A stretch of 64,000 nucleotides of DNA from Liolophura sinensis (taxonomy: Eukaryota; Mollusca; Polyplacophora; Chitonida; Chitonidae). The notes beneath the pieces are model-generated. The model did not search any database. It saw only the letters and a list, made by a program, of their open reading frames with translations, and had not been told where the DNA came from. Of the stretch, positions 1 through 13,000 are shown one piece after another. Within the stretch, counting starts at the first letter, position 1. Every line of letters starts with the position of its first letter. The position numbers and the translations under genes are program-made. The stretch covers positions 35,930,510 through 35,994,509 of the forward strand of contig NC_088295.1 in assembly GCF_032854445.1 (NCBI RefSeq), in the 5' to 3' direction.

Positions 1-1348
1 CTCATTTTATTCAAATTATTGCCAGTTTAGCAACACCTAAAGTACGATATTTGGGCACTTGATAACTCCACCTTATCCCGGCACAGTAATATGGACCAAC
101 AGTTGTAAAGCTCAGGTAGTCGATGTTGTTTTGTCCTAAAACTCCCTTTTCATTGTTCATGTGAAAAACAGATTATTCATGAACTCACGTCATATCCTCT
201 ACCATGTGACATGAGCCAGGTGACATCTAAACTGTATAACTCTAACGTCTATACCTTGGAGGTAAAATAGAATATTCTACATGTACTTCCATGTCTGTGC
301 ATAAATACCACTACCAGTAGCAGTAGTTCAATTAAATTAAACGTTGAGGTCTATTTTCAACAATTCTCGAATTTAATTGAACTACCAGTGGCAGTAAACT
401 AATTATGGACCTATGTTTACGTCTATAAACATGTCTTCTCACAAGTCTAGCTCATCCTAGCATCCGCTCCAGCCATACGTGGAAGGTCTGCCAGCATTCT
501 GCGGATGGTCGTTTGTATTCCCTGGGCTTTGCCCACTGTCCTCTTACCATAATGCTTGCTGCCGTCGTATAAGTGAAATATTCTTAAATACGGCGTAAAA
601 CACCAATCAAATAAATGAATCAAATGAATACTTGAGATCAAAGTCTAGTACTATTCAGTATTGTTGTCATTCTGACTTTACACACACTGGGGAAGGTGCT
701 TGCCTTTTAATCTGTAGTATATGAGGTGGTAATTCAGTGAGCTAAATGATCTCCCTCCTTATTTAACATTCTAACATTTACCATGTGGTTCGACCGAATG
801 AATGTATGAAGGTAGTACATTTAATGTTGTAAAATTAATGACTCAGGAGTGTTCAAAACCAGCTATTGATAATCCTATACAATATGTTACATCATTCCTG
901 TTTGAAATCTCCACAACAACACCATGCAACCATGATATCACCCCAAACACCATAAATCTGGTACTGGGTAGAGCCAAATAGCAAAGGTATCAATCCCAGT
1001 CAGCCTTTTGGCAGAGTGAACTGCTACAGTTTAAAGCAGATGAAATCCAAGCCCAAATCCTAATTGCATAATTTATTGGGTGGTCATTATTACTTTATAA
1101 TAAATTTATCTGTACTCTGAGTATGCTCTGGGATCTGTGTGTAATAAAAGTTCTGACCAGACTGGGGTATATATATATTTATCCTAGAGCATATTCACTG
1201 GTTCCCAAAGGATAAATGGTTAATCCTCAAGTGCCTGTGCTTTATCTTAATGTTATTTCTACATATTGAGTGACCTCTTGGATCTTTCATAATCATTTTA
1301 ATTACTATATAACATCCTTTTGAAAATTTTGTCTTATTTTCTTTCTAA
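1..1348. other. Spacer or 5' region of LDAF1
   Basis: I see no convincing coding exon here. It holds a palindrome-like pair at 310-338 and 370-396 (arms with TTCAATTAAATT / AATTTAATTGAA, each next to CTACCAGTRGCAGTA) and a SINE-A copy at 440-632. The rest is plain AT-rich DNA. A 5' non-coding exon or promoter of the LDAF1 gene may lie here or off the left edge, but none can be pointed to. Confidence 0.5.
440..632 (+). mobile_element. SINE-A, head missing
   Basis: SINE-A central and tail modules: TCTGCCAGCA, GGATGGTCGT, ACCATAATGC, GTGAAATATTCTTAAATACG, then ACACCAATCAAATAAATGAA. The strand given is head-to-tail. Confidence 0.8.
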
Positions 1349-1371
1349 GAAATTCAATCGGGTGCATCAGA

Positions 1372-2652
1372 ATGAATGGAGAAGGACCTGAGGCCGGGAT
1401 TGAGCATGTTGTTGGACTCCTGAGAGGAGGATGGGAATATCTGGCCATGGATAGGAAAATACAAACCTCAAAACAGTTTGCCATGGATCACCCAGTCGCC
1501 ACTCTCTTTATACTTGTTACCGTGGCAATGTGCTGTATTCCTATTTTCTGCTTCATGGCCTTTGTCTTTGGAAGTATCGTTCTGACATTTGCTGGCTTTG
1601 TTTTCCTGGAAAGTAAGTCAGGGATATTTTGTTTTTACCTCCTATACCTCTGAAGTAAAAAATAATGTAAACATCAGTAGCAAGAGCATTAAAACCTGTC
1701 TGAAAATACCTATACTTATTAGTATTTTTTCTTAGAGTTTTTGGAGTTAAATGTTTTGGTTGTTATTGTATGGTGGACTTTATCGATCATATTGATAATG
1801 TATTTCATCAGTGACATCACACGACATTTTCTAGACCTTATGTTCTGTTCTCAATGAAATTCTTCTGAACTGTACTCATGCAATGTCTATGTGAAAAAAG
1901 CAAATCTGACCTTAAAAACCTGTTTCAGAGCCAGAAAAAACATTGCTGTGATGTCCATGATGACATACATTATCAAAATGATCCATAAAGCCCATCATAC
2001 AATCAAATTTCATTTAATTAAAAAAATATATGTAATAATAAAATGGTATTTACAAATACAGTTTTCAACATTTGGCCTCTCTGTGGAAACTTTATAACTT
2101 CAGTCACATCATTTGGATGAGCGGCCTATAATTTCACATGCTAGTGCATTTGAAGTGAACACTCACTGAATTGGCTTTGACTTACGTTTTCTCACTGAAC
2201 ACCAATCAGGCAAATAGGTTAAAGCATCTGTGGTAATCACACTATGTGTTCTGTCATCTCTGGTTATGTACAGGTGCTATGCTGTGTTTGTGTTGACAGG
2301 TACTGTGGTGACATTGGCAGCAGTCGTCCTAGGAGCTGTACTTTTCCTCGTTTCTCTCTTCTCTGTGGGATTCAGCACTTTCATCGTACTTGCCTTTTAC
2401 TTGATCAGTTTTGGGCACAATATGGTGCAGAGTGTGATCAACAGATACCAGCAGATGACTGACCATGACAATACAGAGGTCAGCAGTACCAGCAGTGATA
2501 CAGATGGAGTGGGTGAACCCGTGTACGATGGGAATGGTTGCCCAAAAAACAGCAAACACTTAATACACAATCCCATTGAAATCAGATCATACATAAACCT
2601 ATCCTATGTGCTAGAAATTACCCAAGCTGTTGAGTGGTTGTCAGTAATTTAG
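1372..2652 (+). CDS. LDAF1: LDAF1/promethin-like lipid droplet assembly factor, 2 coding exons
   Basis: Exons 1372-1612 and 2300-2652 join in phase 1 (GAA A|GT ACT) across a GTAAGT...ACAG intron, giving 197 aa. The protein has a soluble N-terminus with an amphipathic look (GIEHVVGLLRGGWEYL), then a conserved Asp-His-Pro at residues 39-41. About 80 nearly continuous hydrophobic residues follow (about 42-122), enough for paired membrane hairpins, then a polar tail. This order and the 'HP + long hydrophobic block + ILE/FLE' pattern match vertebrate LDAF1 (TMEM159, promethin), the seipin partner that marks sites of lipid droplet formation in the ER. The human protein is about 160 aa; here the C-terminus is longer and rich in Ser, Thr and Asp. 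The exon opens at an acceptor near 1348 with no stop before ATG 1372, so an upstream coding exon cannot be ruled out. Identity is by remembered family pattern, not alignment. Confidence 0.75.
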
Positions 2653-3020
2653 CCAATCGGAGATCAGTTTGTGATTGTCTTTTTCCAGGACTTATATCGA
2701 TACAGGATACTGGGGATTCTTAAGAGGCTGGGTATTGTTAAAATGTTACATCATTGTTATTGTACTGGGTTACATGTGATCAAATCATAAAAAGAAGGAT
2801 AAATGCAGAGTGTTCCTCCTGCCTCAGGCAAGATACATGCACTGCACAATTTATTTATACGTTTGGGCCGAAATCTGCTCACCCTATGAAATTCAGACAA
2901 TGTGATAAGTATGAGCAACTGATCAATGCAATTTCGAAAGAATGCAAGAATACACAAATAGGCTTTGCAGTGCGGAACAATTAGCATTTATCCCCATTTA
3001 AATTTGACTATTCTGTTCTT

Positions 3021-3142
3021 AATAAATTATTGATAAATTCATACTGTACATTGATTAGTTACATTAGTTTTAGTCTGATACTTGTATGTATGTATGAGTT
3101 ATATCGTGTTCTCTGGAGTGCATTTGCCAAGACCAAAATAAA
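3021..3142 (+). terminator. Candidate polyadenylation signals of LDAF1
   Basis: AATAAA occurs at 3021-3026 and again at 3137-3142, 370 and 490 bases after the LDAF1 stop. Either could end the transcript. Which one is used cannot be seen. Confidence 0.4.
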
Positions 3143-6030
3143 TTTAATCTAATTAATGCTTGTAAATATTTGGAGTTAAAACTCACTGATTTATTTTGGA
3201 CAGGTAAATGAGGATGTGATATTAAACCAGTCTGAAGTTTTCTAATACAATTTCACTCTTCATTTCTTATTAGTTGATTTGCAGTCCATGGAATTCTGAA
3301 AATGAATTTCTAATGTTGTGCCTAAGGGGGAACTCTAAATAGGCTCAGCTGTGTGTATGTAGCACTTTGCTATATGATATTCATCTTGAAACAGGATAGT
3401 GTGAAAAAATAAGTGCTTGGTCTTGATATATTGACAGTAGAGTGTTACACAAATATAAGCTCAGTGTTTGATTTAAACAGTGTTCTTTGGATTTCTGTGG
3501 ACACCACTGGGAAAGTGTGTTCCATGTTCTCTGAATACACTGTACACAACACAATGGTCTCTTTATATCAAACATGTTTGTCTTTTGTCAATTTTGCTCT
3601 GAGTTGTCAAAATACGTGTTGGTATCTACATGTAGTTAGTGGCCTTAGGGATTTATATGTTCTTAACAGCAACTGATGTGACTTTTGTGATGGTTTTTGT
3701 ATGTCCTATTGGTGCATGGCACGTGTCTTGTGTATTACTGGGTTATGAATATTCATTTTATTACCTACTTGTTCAGTTTGTCTGAAAGCATGTAATCTGC
3801 AGATTGGCTTACTAGGGCGACCGCTGAAACTGGTGTATGTATATATTTAATGCATACATGTATTTGATATCTGTATGAACCTATTAACTATAAACTATGA
3901 AATGGTCACCTAGTATGGTTTGCATTAGACATTTCCTCTTCTGTCCATCATTTCAAGTCACTTACTCTCTTCATCCTTCTTTCTTCCAGATATGTGAATT
4001 GTTTTCCTCTTTTACTGTCAGCATACACAATTTAATTGTTTACATTTTTTTTACAGGTAAAATATGCCACCTTTAATAGTAAGCATATTGTTTGGTTTTT
4101 ATGTGCAGTTTTTACCCAGGTCGTGTAACATATGTATTATACTGGTGTACTTTTTCAACATGTGCAAAGGTAACTTCTGGAGCAGATGTCAGTATCACTA
4201 TAGAACTTTTAAGACCTGGGTTCTTGAAAGTATGGTGTGAAATAGAAGTCAATTGTACAAATAAAAGAAGCTGTGTAGACAGATTTAAGTCAGACGAGCA
4301 AATTTTAAAAAAATGTTGAAATATAAGACTGCGGTACTAATGTTTGCAGCCAGTTAAACTTGTTCACATTAGTAGGACTTGTTTGTTGTTACGTTCTTAT
4401 TCTTGTAAAATGGAAATAATTGGTGTTTCTTATTGAATTTTTCTGAATACTGTTTTATGGACACATTTGTAGCTTATGTACAAGTCAGATTCTGTATGTA
4501 AAGACCTGAGTCTGTTGTTAAAACACTCACTCATATCACAGCTACATACAATGCTTTTCTTGGGAATTTTTAGTTCTTTTGTATATTTTGAGATAAAAAG
4601 GAAGTGAGGTGAGGTATTGTGATGATGCAGGACATTGACAAAAATGTCAGTGTTTGAGTAGACTTTTTTTTGTTTAATTTGCTGTGTATGGTTGTATGTA
4701 ATGTGATGATTGTGGTTTGTTGTGTTCAAGGTCAGATGTACACCTCAAAGACTGGGTCACACTTTTGTGTTTCTCAGTCTGTTAACTAGGTGCTATTATC
4801 TTCAGACTAAGCAGCAAAGATAATTTACAGTAAGTGTATTTGTATGGCTTTATTTACAAGTTGCTGGTGTAAGACTGTGTACTTTACTTCAAAGATCCTC
4901 CTGATAAAAACAGTGCACCGCAAAAATGTCGTATTGAGTTCATGGGAATGACAAGCAAACTTTGATGTGGTACACAGTTTTGTATTAAATTCATATGAAT
5001 AAATGTAATGAGTGATGGGTGAAGTGATTCCATCAAATGGATGCAATACAACCATTACCACACAAATGTTCCAAGAAAGACAGTTCTGGTGTATTGTGCA
5101 CTTTGTGCACATGTTGAACAGGCAAATAATATAATGCAGTTTTGTTTTTTTTTTTGTAAGCTGTATTAAACTACTTGTTATTTTCTGTGACCAATAAGGC
5201 TTTGGTTTATATGTTTTTACAAGATATGTTTCCGTTGAAAATCAGTGTTAAATGGAAACCTTCTCCGACCTCGCCCCCGCAAGATGGAATACGATTTCAC
5301 AGAATTCGACAAATGAAAGAATATAAGTGTAACATTATACGCAGTCACTGTGTTTTAAGTACGTGTTGAACATTTAACAAAACTACATTGTACATCTGGC
5401 TTTAATACGCTGGCTTGCTACAGCAGGCAGGCCAATGGCCAGTGAGGTTGAAAGTTCGAATCCATCTCTAACTACTTTAGCTGCGGCATTAAATCAAAAG
5501 GTTTATTTATTTATTTGAGATCCCTGGCAAAGTTTGGTGTGTTACTTTGTGCACTTCAAAGTCCCCCACCTATCAATCTGAGCCCCATCATGCACGTCAA
5601 ACATTATTCAATCCTGACATTAACGCTGATTGGGTAAATCTTTAAAAATGTTCACTACCACAAAGGTGTGTAAAGTAAACTGTTTGGACATACAAGGTTT
5701 TTCTATGAATGGAATGTTGCACTCTATTATAGGGTACATTACAATGGGGATGGACTGACCATAGTTGCCACATGTTATAATCTCTAAGACTTGCTATTGA
5801 AGATTGATAGTGTATGCACTAAAAGTCATGAATAAGGTGGAGCTCCTCCCCTCATCACTAAACCACATCATCATGGACCAAAGAAATGATCCACTAAACT
5901 AAGTCAGAGTCGTGGTCATCAAGCTAAGAAGATACAGAAATGTTTGTCACATGTTACGCAGGTGTTCACACTTCACTAATCATTTACATGTACCATACAC
6001 ACATGTATTCCAATCGTTTTCTTTACAATA
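3143..6030. other. Spacer between LDAF1 and the small gene
   Basis: T-rich, low-complexity DNA with only chance reading frames. At 5400-5515 there is a weak tRNA-like stretch (B-box-like AGTTCGAATCC at about 5452) ending in a TTTATTTATTT tail, possibly an old SINE. No gene is seen. Confidence 0.5.
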
Positions 6031-6055
6031 TAATTTAGGATATTTCACGGTATAA

Positions 6056-6063
6056 GCGGAAGT
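6056..6063 (+). promoter_or_regulatory. ETS-like motif just upstream of the small gene's ATG
   Basis: GCGGAAGT, an ETS/GABP-type core, ends five bases before ATG 6068. A similar ACCGGAAGT sits in the WDR45B/ECHS1 promoter. A pyrimidine-rich acceptor-like TAATTTAG|G at 6038 leaves open that this is a second exon with a 5' leader elsewhere, so the promoter role is only suggested. Confidence 0.25.
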
Positions 6064-6067
6064 TGGC

Positions 6068-7181
6068 ATGCTGAAGATTGGAAAAAACACGGCTAAGGTA
6101 CCTAGTGAAAAGCAGGATGCGAATATGGACGTTCAGGTGGCAAATGTATCCACCGAACGGCTGGAATTGCATCCACAATCTGTCAATCATAGAATGGCCT
6201 TATTGGAACTCTTTGGTATGTGCATTCCAAAGTTCTGACTAACTTGTCATTTATTTGATTTATTCTTTATGCCTAACTGAAGAATATTTCATTCATTTGA
6301 CGGAGGCCAGCATTATGGTGAGAGGAAACTGGGCAAAGCCCAGAGGAAACCCATGACCATCAGCAAGTTACTGGCAGACATTTGCACATACAACTGACGA
6401 GGACTTGAACTTACAGAGGCCTCATCTGTGCATGAGAGGCTCAAGAGTCATTGTTAACTTTTAATATCAATGTGTGGAAATACAATCACATTTTTCCATG
6501 GGCGACAAATTCGGACAATGACGTACTGATATCCCACTGCATCAGAAGCTGTAAAATATGGGGGCCTGAGAGAAATTCAGCCTCACGATTTTCTGCAGTG
6601 GAGCAATATTTTATACTAGGCAGGCCCCCTGGCCATTGCCTAATTTGATATTTTGTTACAACCACCATCACTCTGTAAATAGTTTCAGTGGACCCCTATG
6701 ATAGAAAGACTTGAATGGTTTCATTTCAGATTACAAGTATTCATTTATTTAACTGGAGTAATTTCATTTTTGCAAATGTGTTCCAAGAGAAATTTGTGTT
6801 GAATCTGATACAAAGCTGCCCATATCATAAGCATTCTAACAGACAGGCTGTACATGCACCTAACAAAATCAATCCTTGGTTGATTTGAAAAGAGATGAAA
6901 CAATTTATACAGTAATCACATAAAGCCTTGTTCAATGTAAACATATTTTTGATCAAAAATGGTTCTCTGCATTGAAGAATTGTTCAAGCTTTGCAATAAG
7001 TGCTCTACACAGCTATACATTAGCAGTTAATATACATCTAGGATGTACTGACGCAAGTCAGATGCGTAGATCACATTCAAATCCTACTGAATACATACCA
7101 CCTCACATGATACAACCAACTGCATACACACAGGCTGAAGGATATGCTAAAGCAATGCAGAACTTCATGTATTTTGTCTAA
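6068..7181 (+). CDS. Unrecognised small protein of 100 aa, two exons
   Basis: Exon 1 is 6068-6215 (ends CTC TTT G|GTATGTG) and exon 2 is 7027-7181 (starts TTAGCAG|TT AAT ATA). Both junctions are phase 1, and the lengths (148 + 155) make exactly 101 codons. The start is bounded by an in-frame stop at 6053-6055. An AATAAA lies only 24 bases after the TAA stop. I do not recognise the family. The product is hydrophilic, without signal peptide or membrane segment; the N-terminal half is Lys/Glu/Gln/Val-rich. The C-terminal half has Arg-Arg-Ser-His-Ser-Asn-Pro-Thr-Glu-Tyr-Ile-Pro-Pro-His and a final aromatic Phe-Met-Tyr-Phe-Val. The intron carries a SINE-A insertion at 6247-6450. A further internal exon in the 811-bp intron is possible. 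The acceptor has a poor pyrimidine tract, the main weakness of the model. Confidence 0.5.
6247..6450 (-). mobile_element. SINE-A copy in intron of the small gene
   Basis: Minus-strand copy: GAATATTTCATTCATTTGAC, GGCCAGCATTATGGTGAGAG and a degraded head with GAGGACTTGAACTTACAGAG (B box). Moderately diverged. Confidence 0.75.
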
Positions 7182-7204
7182 AGTTAAGTTGTGCAAGTTA
7201 TCAA

Positions 7205-7210
7205 AATAAA
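7205..7210 (+). terminator. Polyadenylation signal of the small gene
   Basis: AATAAA 24 bases after the stop of the 100-aa frame. It gives a very short 3' UTR and supports the two-exon model. Confidence 0.5.
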
Positions 7211-7229
7211 CAACACCTGTGAAGCAACA

Positions 7230-10053
7230 CTGCCTGCTTGCAGTAGGTTAGCACACACCAAGATAATATAATGGAAATAAATGGTTTCATTCATTTCCCT
7301 TAAGTTATATCCAGATGCTGGGGCAATCTTCCTGCTAAATCAAGCTGGTACCAAGCTGTGTAAAAACACACAGAGTTATGCTTTTGTGCTGCGACTCTTA
7401 CATATGGATTCATAGATTTACAAGCACTTAAACACAAATAGAGCAGCCTATCACAAAAATGAACAAATGAGACACAAAAAGATTGCATCTAAAACATGGT
7501 GCTTAAAGACAGATGCTGGAGAGCTTTCATGTAATCTTGTTCAGCACAATGAATTTGTAACATATACTTTGCACGTTAAAAAAGAACAAAAAAAAAAAAA
7601 AAAACTTCCGAAAGAGAAATTGATACAGAAGTAGATCAAATATATCCAGCTGTTAATGTCTGAAAATTATTTAAAAAATCCTTTAATGTATCGTATTTCA
7701 AAATATGGCATTAAAACAGTAGTGTATTTTACACAAAATCATACAAGCATTTGCCTCTTTAATATGACAATTCTGTTCAGTACATAAAAGAAGTTAAACA
7801 GTGCTTTGGATTTCTGACTCACATCATTGAAGACTTAAAACTGAATGCAGTATACATGTATATACTAACCTGATGACAGTTGTGGATTGCCTGGTTCAAA
7901 ATCTTGTGAAACAAGAACACTGTGAGAATGATGGAGTTAAATTTCCACACTCATTTCCACACTCGTAATTTTTTAATTATTACAGTAAATCTGCTTCATT
8001 TTTTATTAATTATCCTTACAGCAGTAAACAAACTAAGTTCAGCACCCACACACACCATAACATACTCAAAATAACAAAACAATCTTGCCACATATTGGGG
8101 TCTATGAGTTGTCAACAGAAAACATGGGATTAAGAACATGACTGGTTCACAACAAACCTTTTCATATATTGTTTTTGAAATAAGTAAATGTAACTAGCAA
8201 ACTTTTTGTCCATACTTACACTCTTCACTTACACTAAAGTATGCATATACTCTTAAGCATGCAGTCTGACCTGAACAGTATCAGGCTGTGTAGATATACA
8301 TGTATACGTATATGTGGACGTATCCCAAACACATTCAGCACTTGTTTCTTCCAATATGAAGATGGTTCATGACATACTTGCACTACATACGAGTAATAAT
8401 AAAACAGTGTCACATGCATAATAATGCCCATGCACAAGGCCAAAAGTAGACTTAATTATACAAGATTAACAATATTTAAAATATAGCTTTAAAGAATATA
8501 ATACAATATGATACACTGTACATACAGTAAGAAAACAAAAAGGGAAGAAGAAATGCATGTAGGGTCTACATCAATCAGCCGTTGTATGCAATAATATCGA
8601 ATCATGAACTCCTGTATAATTGAATACATATACATGTACCACAACAACAAACTTTTCATGCTGATCAATTCTTAAGTTACAGTCAGCTTAACTCTTAATA
8701 TACATGTGAGACACACTTTGACTATGGGTTGAAGGAAATTATATGGTCAATACATGAAAGATACATTGTACATCCTATTGGTAAACCTTTCAACAACATG
8801 CAAATCTGATAGTTAGATCCAAATCATTCAACCCATGACAATAAGCCAAGGTAAGGGATGTCTCTGGTGGGTGAGATACCAAAAAGCCAAAGTTTTACCA
8901 GTAAGTTGGCAACTTTTACTCTTTCACCTGTTGAATGTACCACTTACCATTCAAACTAACACCTATTATATGATACTCGGCACATTTTCAAATGCAACAA
9001 AATAAAAATCACTGATATATTTGGCCGCAAGAATACTAGAGAGAAAATGCATATGAAGTGATTTTTACAACCTGTATGCAATTTATTTGCACAGCCATTG
9101 AAGCAAGGATCATCTAAAATTGCTTCTTGAATGATTCTCTGGGCACTGTCAAAGAGTTTTAAAGGTTTTATTTATTTACTTGATTGGTGTTTTATGTCGT
9201 ACTCAAGAATGTTTCACTTTTACGACAGCGGCCAGCATCATGGTGGGAGGAAACCAGGCAGAGCCCAGGGGAAACCCACGGATATTCACAGGTTGATGGC
9301 AGGCCTTCCCACTTATGGCTGGAGAGGAAGCCAGCATGAACTGGACTTGAATTCACAGCGACCGCATTGGTGAGAGGCTTCTGGGTCATTATGCTGCGCT
9401 AGTGCACTAACCACCTAAGCCACAGAGACCCCCTTAAAGGTTTTTAGTGATTACACGGTTGCTTCACATGCAACCACAGTGACAAACCAAACTCAAGTCC
9501 ATTTATACACATTCTCATCTGTGATCAGAGGGACATTGGTGCCAATATACTAACAAAGCAATCAAGAGAAGACAAGGTAAGATATATAAATGTACAATGA
9601 CATACATGTGTATACAACTTTCTTGATCACATTTCATACTCAAGACTTATCATTCACATAGTCCACTGAGATTAACATGCTGACTCTTTTAAGATAAAAT
9701 TTCAGAATAAACTAAATACAGGTAATATAAATAGGCAGTGGGTGATTTACAGGATGAATTATAACAAATGAAAGCCACTCAAACAATGGAATGACGGCAT
9801 TAATGTAAGATAACAATTACTCTGCATCCACAATATCCTAGAACGTTTCTCTCAAATCTGCTAAACTTCCTGCACATAGCTGAGCTTCATAGCCCAATTG
9901 TCAATATCACCAAAGTTACCTCCCCTTACTTGCCACATTTGCCATTAGTCTATTTACTGGATACTAAGTTATCTTATTTGAGCGTTCAGTCTGAAATGCG
10001 AGTATGGACAAGGGTAATCGTTCAAAAGCACCATAGAAAAAGCTGATATCACA
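7230..10053. other. Spacer, probably including the WDR45B 3' UTR
   Basis: No supported gene. It holds a poly-A run near 7585, a full-length SINE-A at 9170-9433, and otherwise AT-rich sequence. The part nearest 10053 is presumably WDR45B 3' UTR, but no clear minus-strand AATAAA was found close to the stop. Confidence 0.5.
9170..9433 (-). mobile_element. Full-length SINE-A with target duplications
   Basis: Complete copy from the TTTATTTA tail to the tRNA-like head. Head and tail are flanked by TTAAAGGTTTT at 9159-9169 and 9434-9444, an 11-bp perfect target-site duplication. The head reads, on the minus strand, GTGGCTTAGGTGGTTAGTGC (A box) and GAATTCAAGTCC (B box). Confidence 0.9.
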
Positions 10054-13000
10054 CTACGCTTTATCATCTGTCATTTCCAAGAACTGAGCATAAACATCTC
10101 GCGTACACTCGCCTTTGCTGTTGAAGACAAACTTGTAGTAACTCCCATCCGCGCAGATCACTGCAATGCAAATAAGTAGAGTATTAACCCATGTTTGATA
10201 ACAGGTATGATCACATTTATCTTTAAGACCCAATCCATTGGTTTGTGAACTACTGACAGCTGTTATGAAACAGTAACATACTACAGCAATTCTTGGAGTG
10301 ACTTCTTTTGGGTGAAACCGGGCCATACCAAAGTTTATAAAAATGGTTATTGTTTCTGCCTCTCCTGGCGCTCAGCGCTGAGAAGTTAGAGCAAGGAAAC
10401 AGGAAGGGTTGGCCCGGTGTCAGTATAATGTGATTGGGTGAGGTGTCATGTCTAGTGCCTTCGGCATGATACTTCAGAGGTGGCAGCACTTTGTCGGCAT
10501 GGATTCGCCCTGTCACAAGAAGACACAAAATATGTACACATAAAAATGACTTCTGTTTGTCATGTGACTGAAAAATTGTTAAGCACAACGTTAAACCTTA
10601 AGCAAACATTCATTCATTCTTCTGGGTTGGTTATGTTCCTCATTTTTTCCCCTACAGCCCCTACTGCACTTGCTTATCCTACGCATGTATTTCAGGTAAT
10701 TTTTTTACACAGATTATGACAAAAGTTTTACACATATCATGTATTTTATAGAAAATACAACTAAAAAGCTTTCCCTTCTGCATGTCTCAACTATTTCTAT
10801 AAATTCATGTGGGTATTCTTGTGAATGTTTTTCATTTAAGACAGTATTATTACAACTTTTTTGGCAAGTTTTGTGTTCTGATGTTTCTTAAACCTGGAAC
10901 CAGAATGACTCATTTAGGACACAATTGTGCCATAGAAAAATTTAAATCGAAACGTGCATAATTATCAGTCATTTCCATTTCCATCAGCTTCACAGCAATG
11001 AGGGCCAGAAACCATCTTTTAACATGTGATATACATGCATTCTTCATACAAACAGTAGACAAGGACGATTTCTATAACAATGGAAATTGGCTTCCTTGAT
11101 GACCACAAGAGTTGCCCATATACTGAACTGTTTCAGGCTCTGTATCATACACTTCCCCATTGAGTCACTTTTCTAACAAAAAGCAGACAAAGTATGATCT
11201 TGCCATGTCACTGGTTTTGGTGCATCACAATGCTACCTGACTGATGTAACTGCTGCCAAAAGTTTCACTCTCATGTTTAATGGACTTTACCAGGAGTCTG
11301 TATTTCAGCAGGGATATTTCTTACCTATGACAGCATTTGGATCAGACCCAAAGGCACAAACACAATGTGACCCCCCTGGAACCTGGAACTTGGAGAAACT
11401 CCACTTTGAGCTAAAATACTTGGGTAGAAAACTGGCTGAAGCTAAGCTACAAACAGACAAAATACATCATCCTTAAACTTGTCAGATACTTCACTAAACA
11501 AACCAGACACAATTTTCCTTTCCTAAAGGCATGGCCATAAATTTATCTAACATACAGTTTTGAACATGTTTTGTTAGTGTAATACACTACAAGTTTCAAA
11601 ATTCAAGACAGTGAGCAAACATTAACATTCCACAAAAAATGCAGGCCCACATTAGACACAAGTATTTTCTTTATGGATTTTATTGCAAATAATGTTGCTT
11701 CATAGCATCATAACCCAAATTAAGTAAGTGTTGTTTATAAATAATGTTACAATGTATCATTAAAGTTGCCTCTGAGAGGGTAGATCATTATCAAAACTAA
11801 AGGTGACATACTGATAGCACAAAATTTATACTCATGTAGAAATGAAAACTCAGGGATTGCATGCCTGACAGCCCAAAAAATTCAAGGACTTTTCAAGTTG
11901 TGTTGGTGCCATAACCTTCAGTCAGTGCAGACATCACTGATAATCAGACAACCCAGCACTGATTCTTATAAATTTTCCACTGTCCGTCAGAATAAAAAGC
12001 GCCGCTTAAAATATTTTCGCGCACTGTACGTGTAAAAAGTGCCACTGTCAGTCACATGTAGTCCAGGGCAGACTTGCACATATTGGAGATATCTATACTT
12101 CAGAGACACACAATCAGCAGTATGCCCGATTGACACTTCTGGCATCGCACACAAGCCAGTCCGTGAAATCTGGGAACTGCAGCCATTCATCGTTAAAACG
12201 ACAGTTGCCTGGCACCTCTAATGCTTTTTTTCAAGCACCAAATCAGTCTCAATGACTACAGCATAAGTTCTTCCCGTCAAACCAAAAAATGGTCATCTTA
12301 GTGCCCTCTGGCAAAGAAAAGGAAATCTGTAGTGGCACAAAACTATGACTATGTACATACCATTGGCGGCTGCTTTAGTTGCATGCCCGTTGCCAATTGA
12401 TTCATAGATTCTTACCACCGAATATCTTTCTTCACGTGACACAAACAAAATCAAGTACTTTCAAGGACCTCCACAAAAAATGGTCAAATTCAAGCACTTT
12501 CCAGTCCCTGAATCACCAAAATAAAATTTCAAGGACCCGTGCAAACCCTGAAAACTTATCCAAGCAATATGTATCAACATCAAAAAACATGCACACCTGG
12601 ACTGTTTGTTTCTTTTTGGATCTTCTGTTGAAAATATATGCACCGTACCATGGTCACTAGAGACACACAACAACGTGGAATCCTGATTAAAGTTGATGCT
12701 ACAAAGTTGAAAACAACAACAAAGTATATAATGAGAGGCATACAACAGTTTTCATTGCTTGTCAAGTGATATCATATTACATTTTTCTAATAGGCAAATT
12801 CATTTCATTAGCCAAGGAGAACCTAGCCTTTGATTTGTAAGGCTGAGTGTTTGAACCCAGTTCTCCACATTTCTCTACCCATAAAACTTTACTGTTATTG
12901 TCTAAACCAACAGTAAATTAAATTCATTTCTAACATCGGCTTGTTACACAGTTTTCAGTACTTGATAAATTACTACACTGTTATATGTTGATGGCAAGAC

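Noticed and set aside
310-396. Palindrome-like pair with CTACCAGTRGCAGTA
   Set aside because: Arms are short (about 15 perfect bases) and no second copy is seen; may be chance in AT-rich DNA.
9131-9389. Frames of 80 and 65 codons on both strands
   Set aside because: Translations of the SINE-A body; the same peptide pattern recurs at 25.5 and 57.2 kb.
9360-9433. Possible tRNA gene
   Set aside because: It has A and B boxes, but no complete cloverleaf, and is joined to the SINE core and tail in every copy.
11273-11476. Plus-strand 67-codon frame
   Set aside because: It is the complement of WDR45B exon 11325-11446.
12800-12910. Possible further SINE with a B-box-like GTGTTTGAACCCAGT
   Set aside because: Only one landmark is convincing; no second copy in the window to confirm ends.
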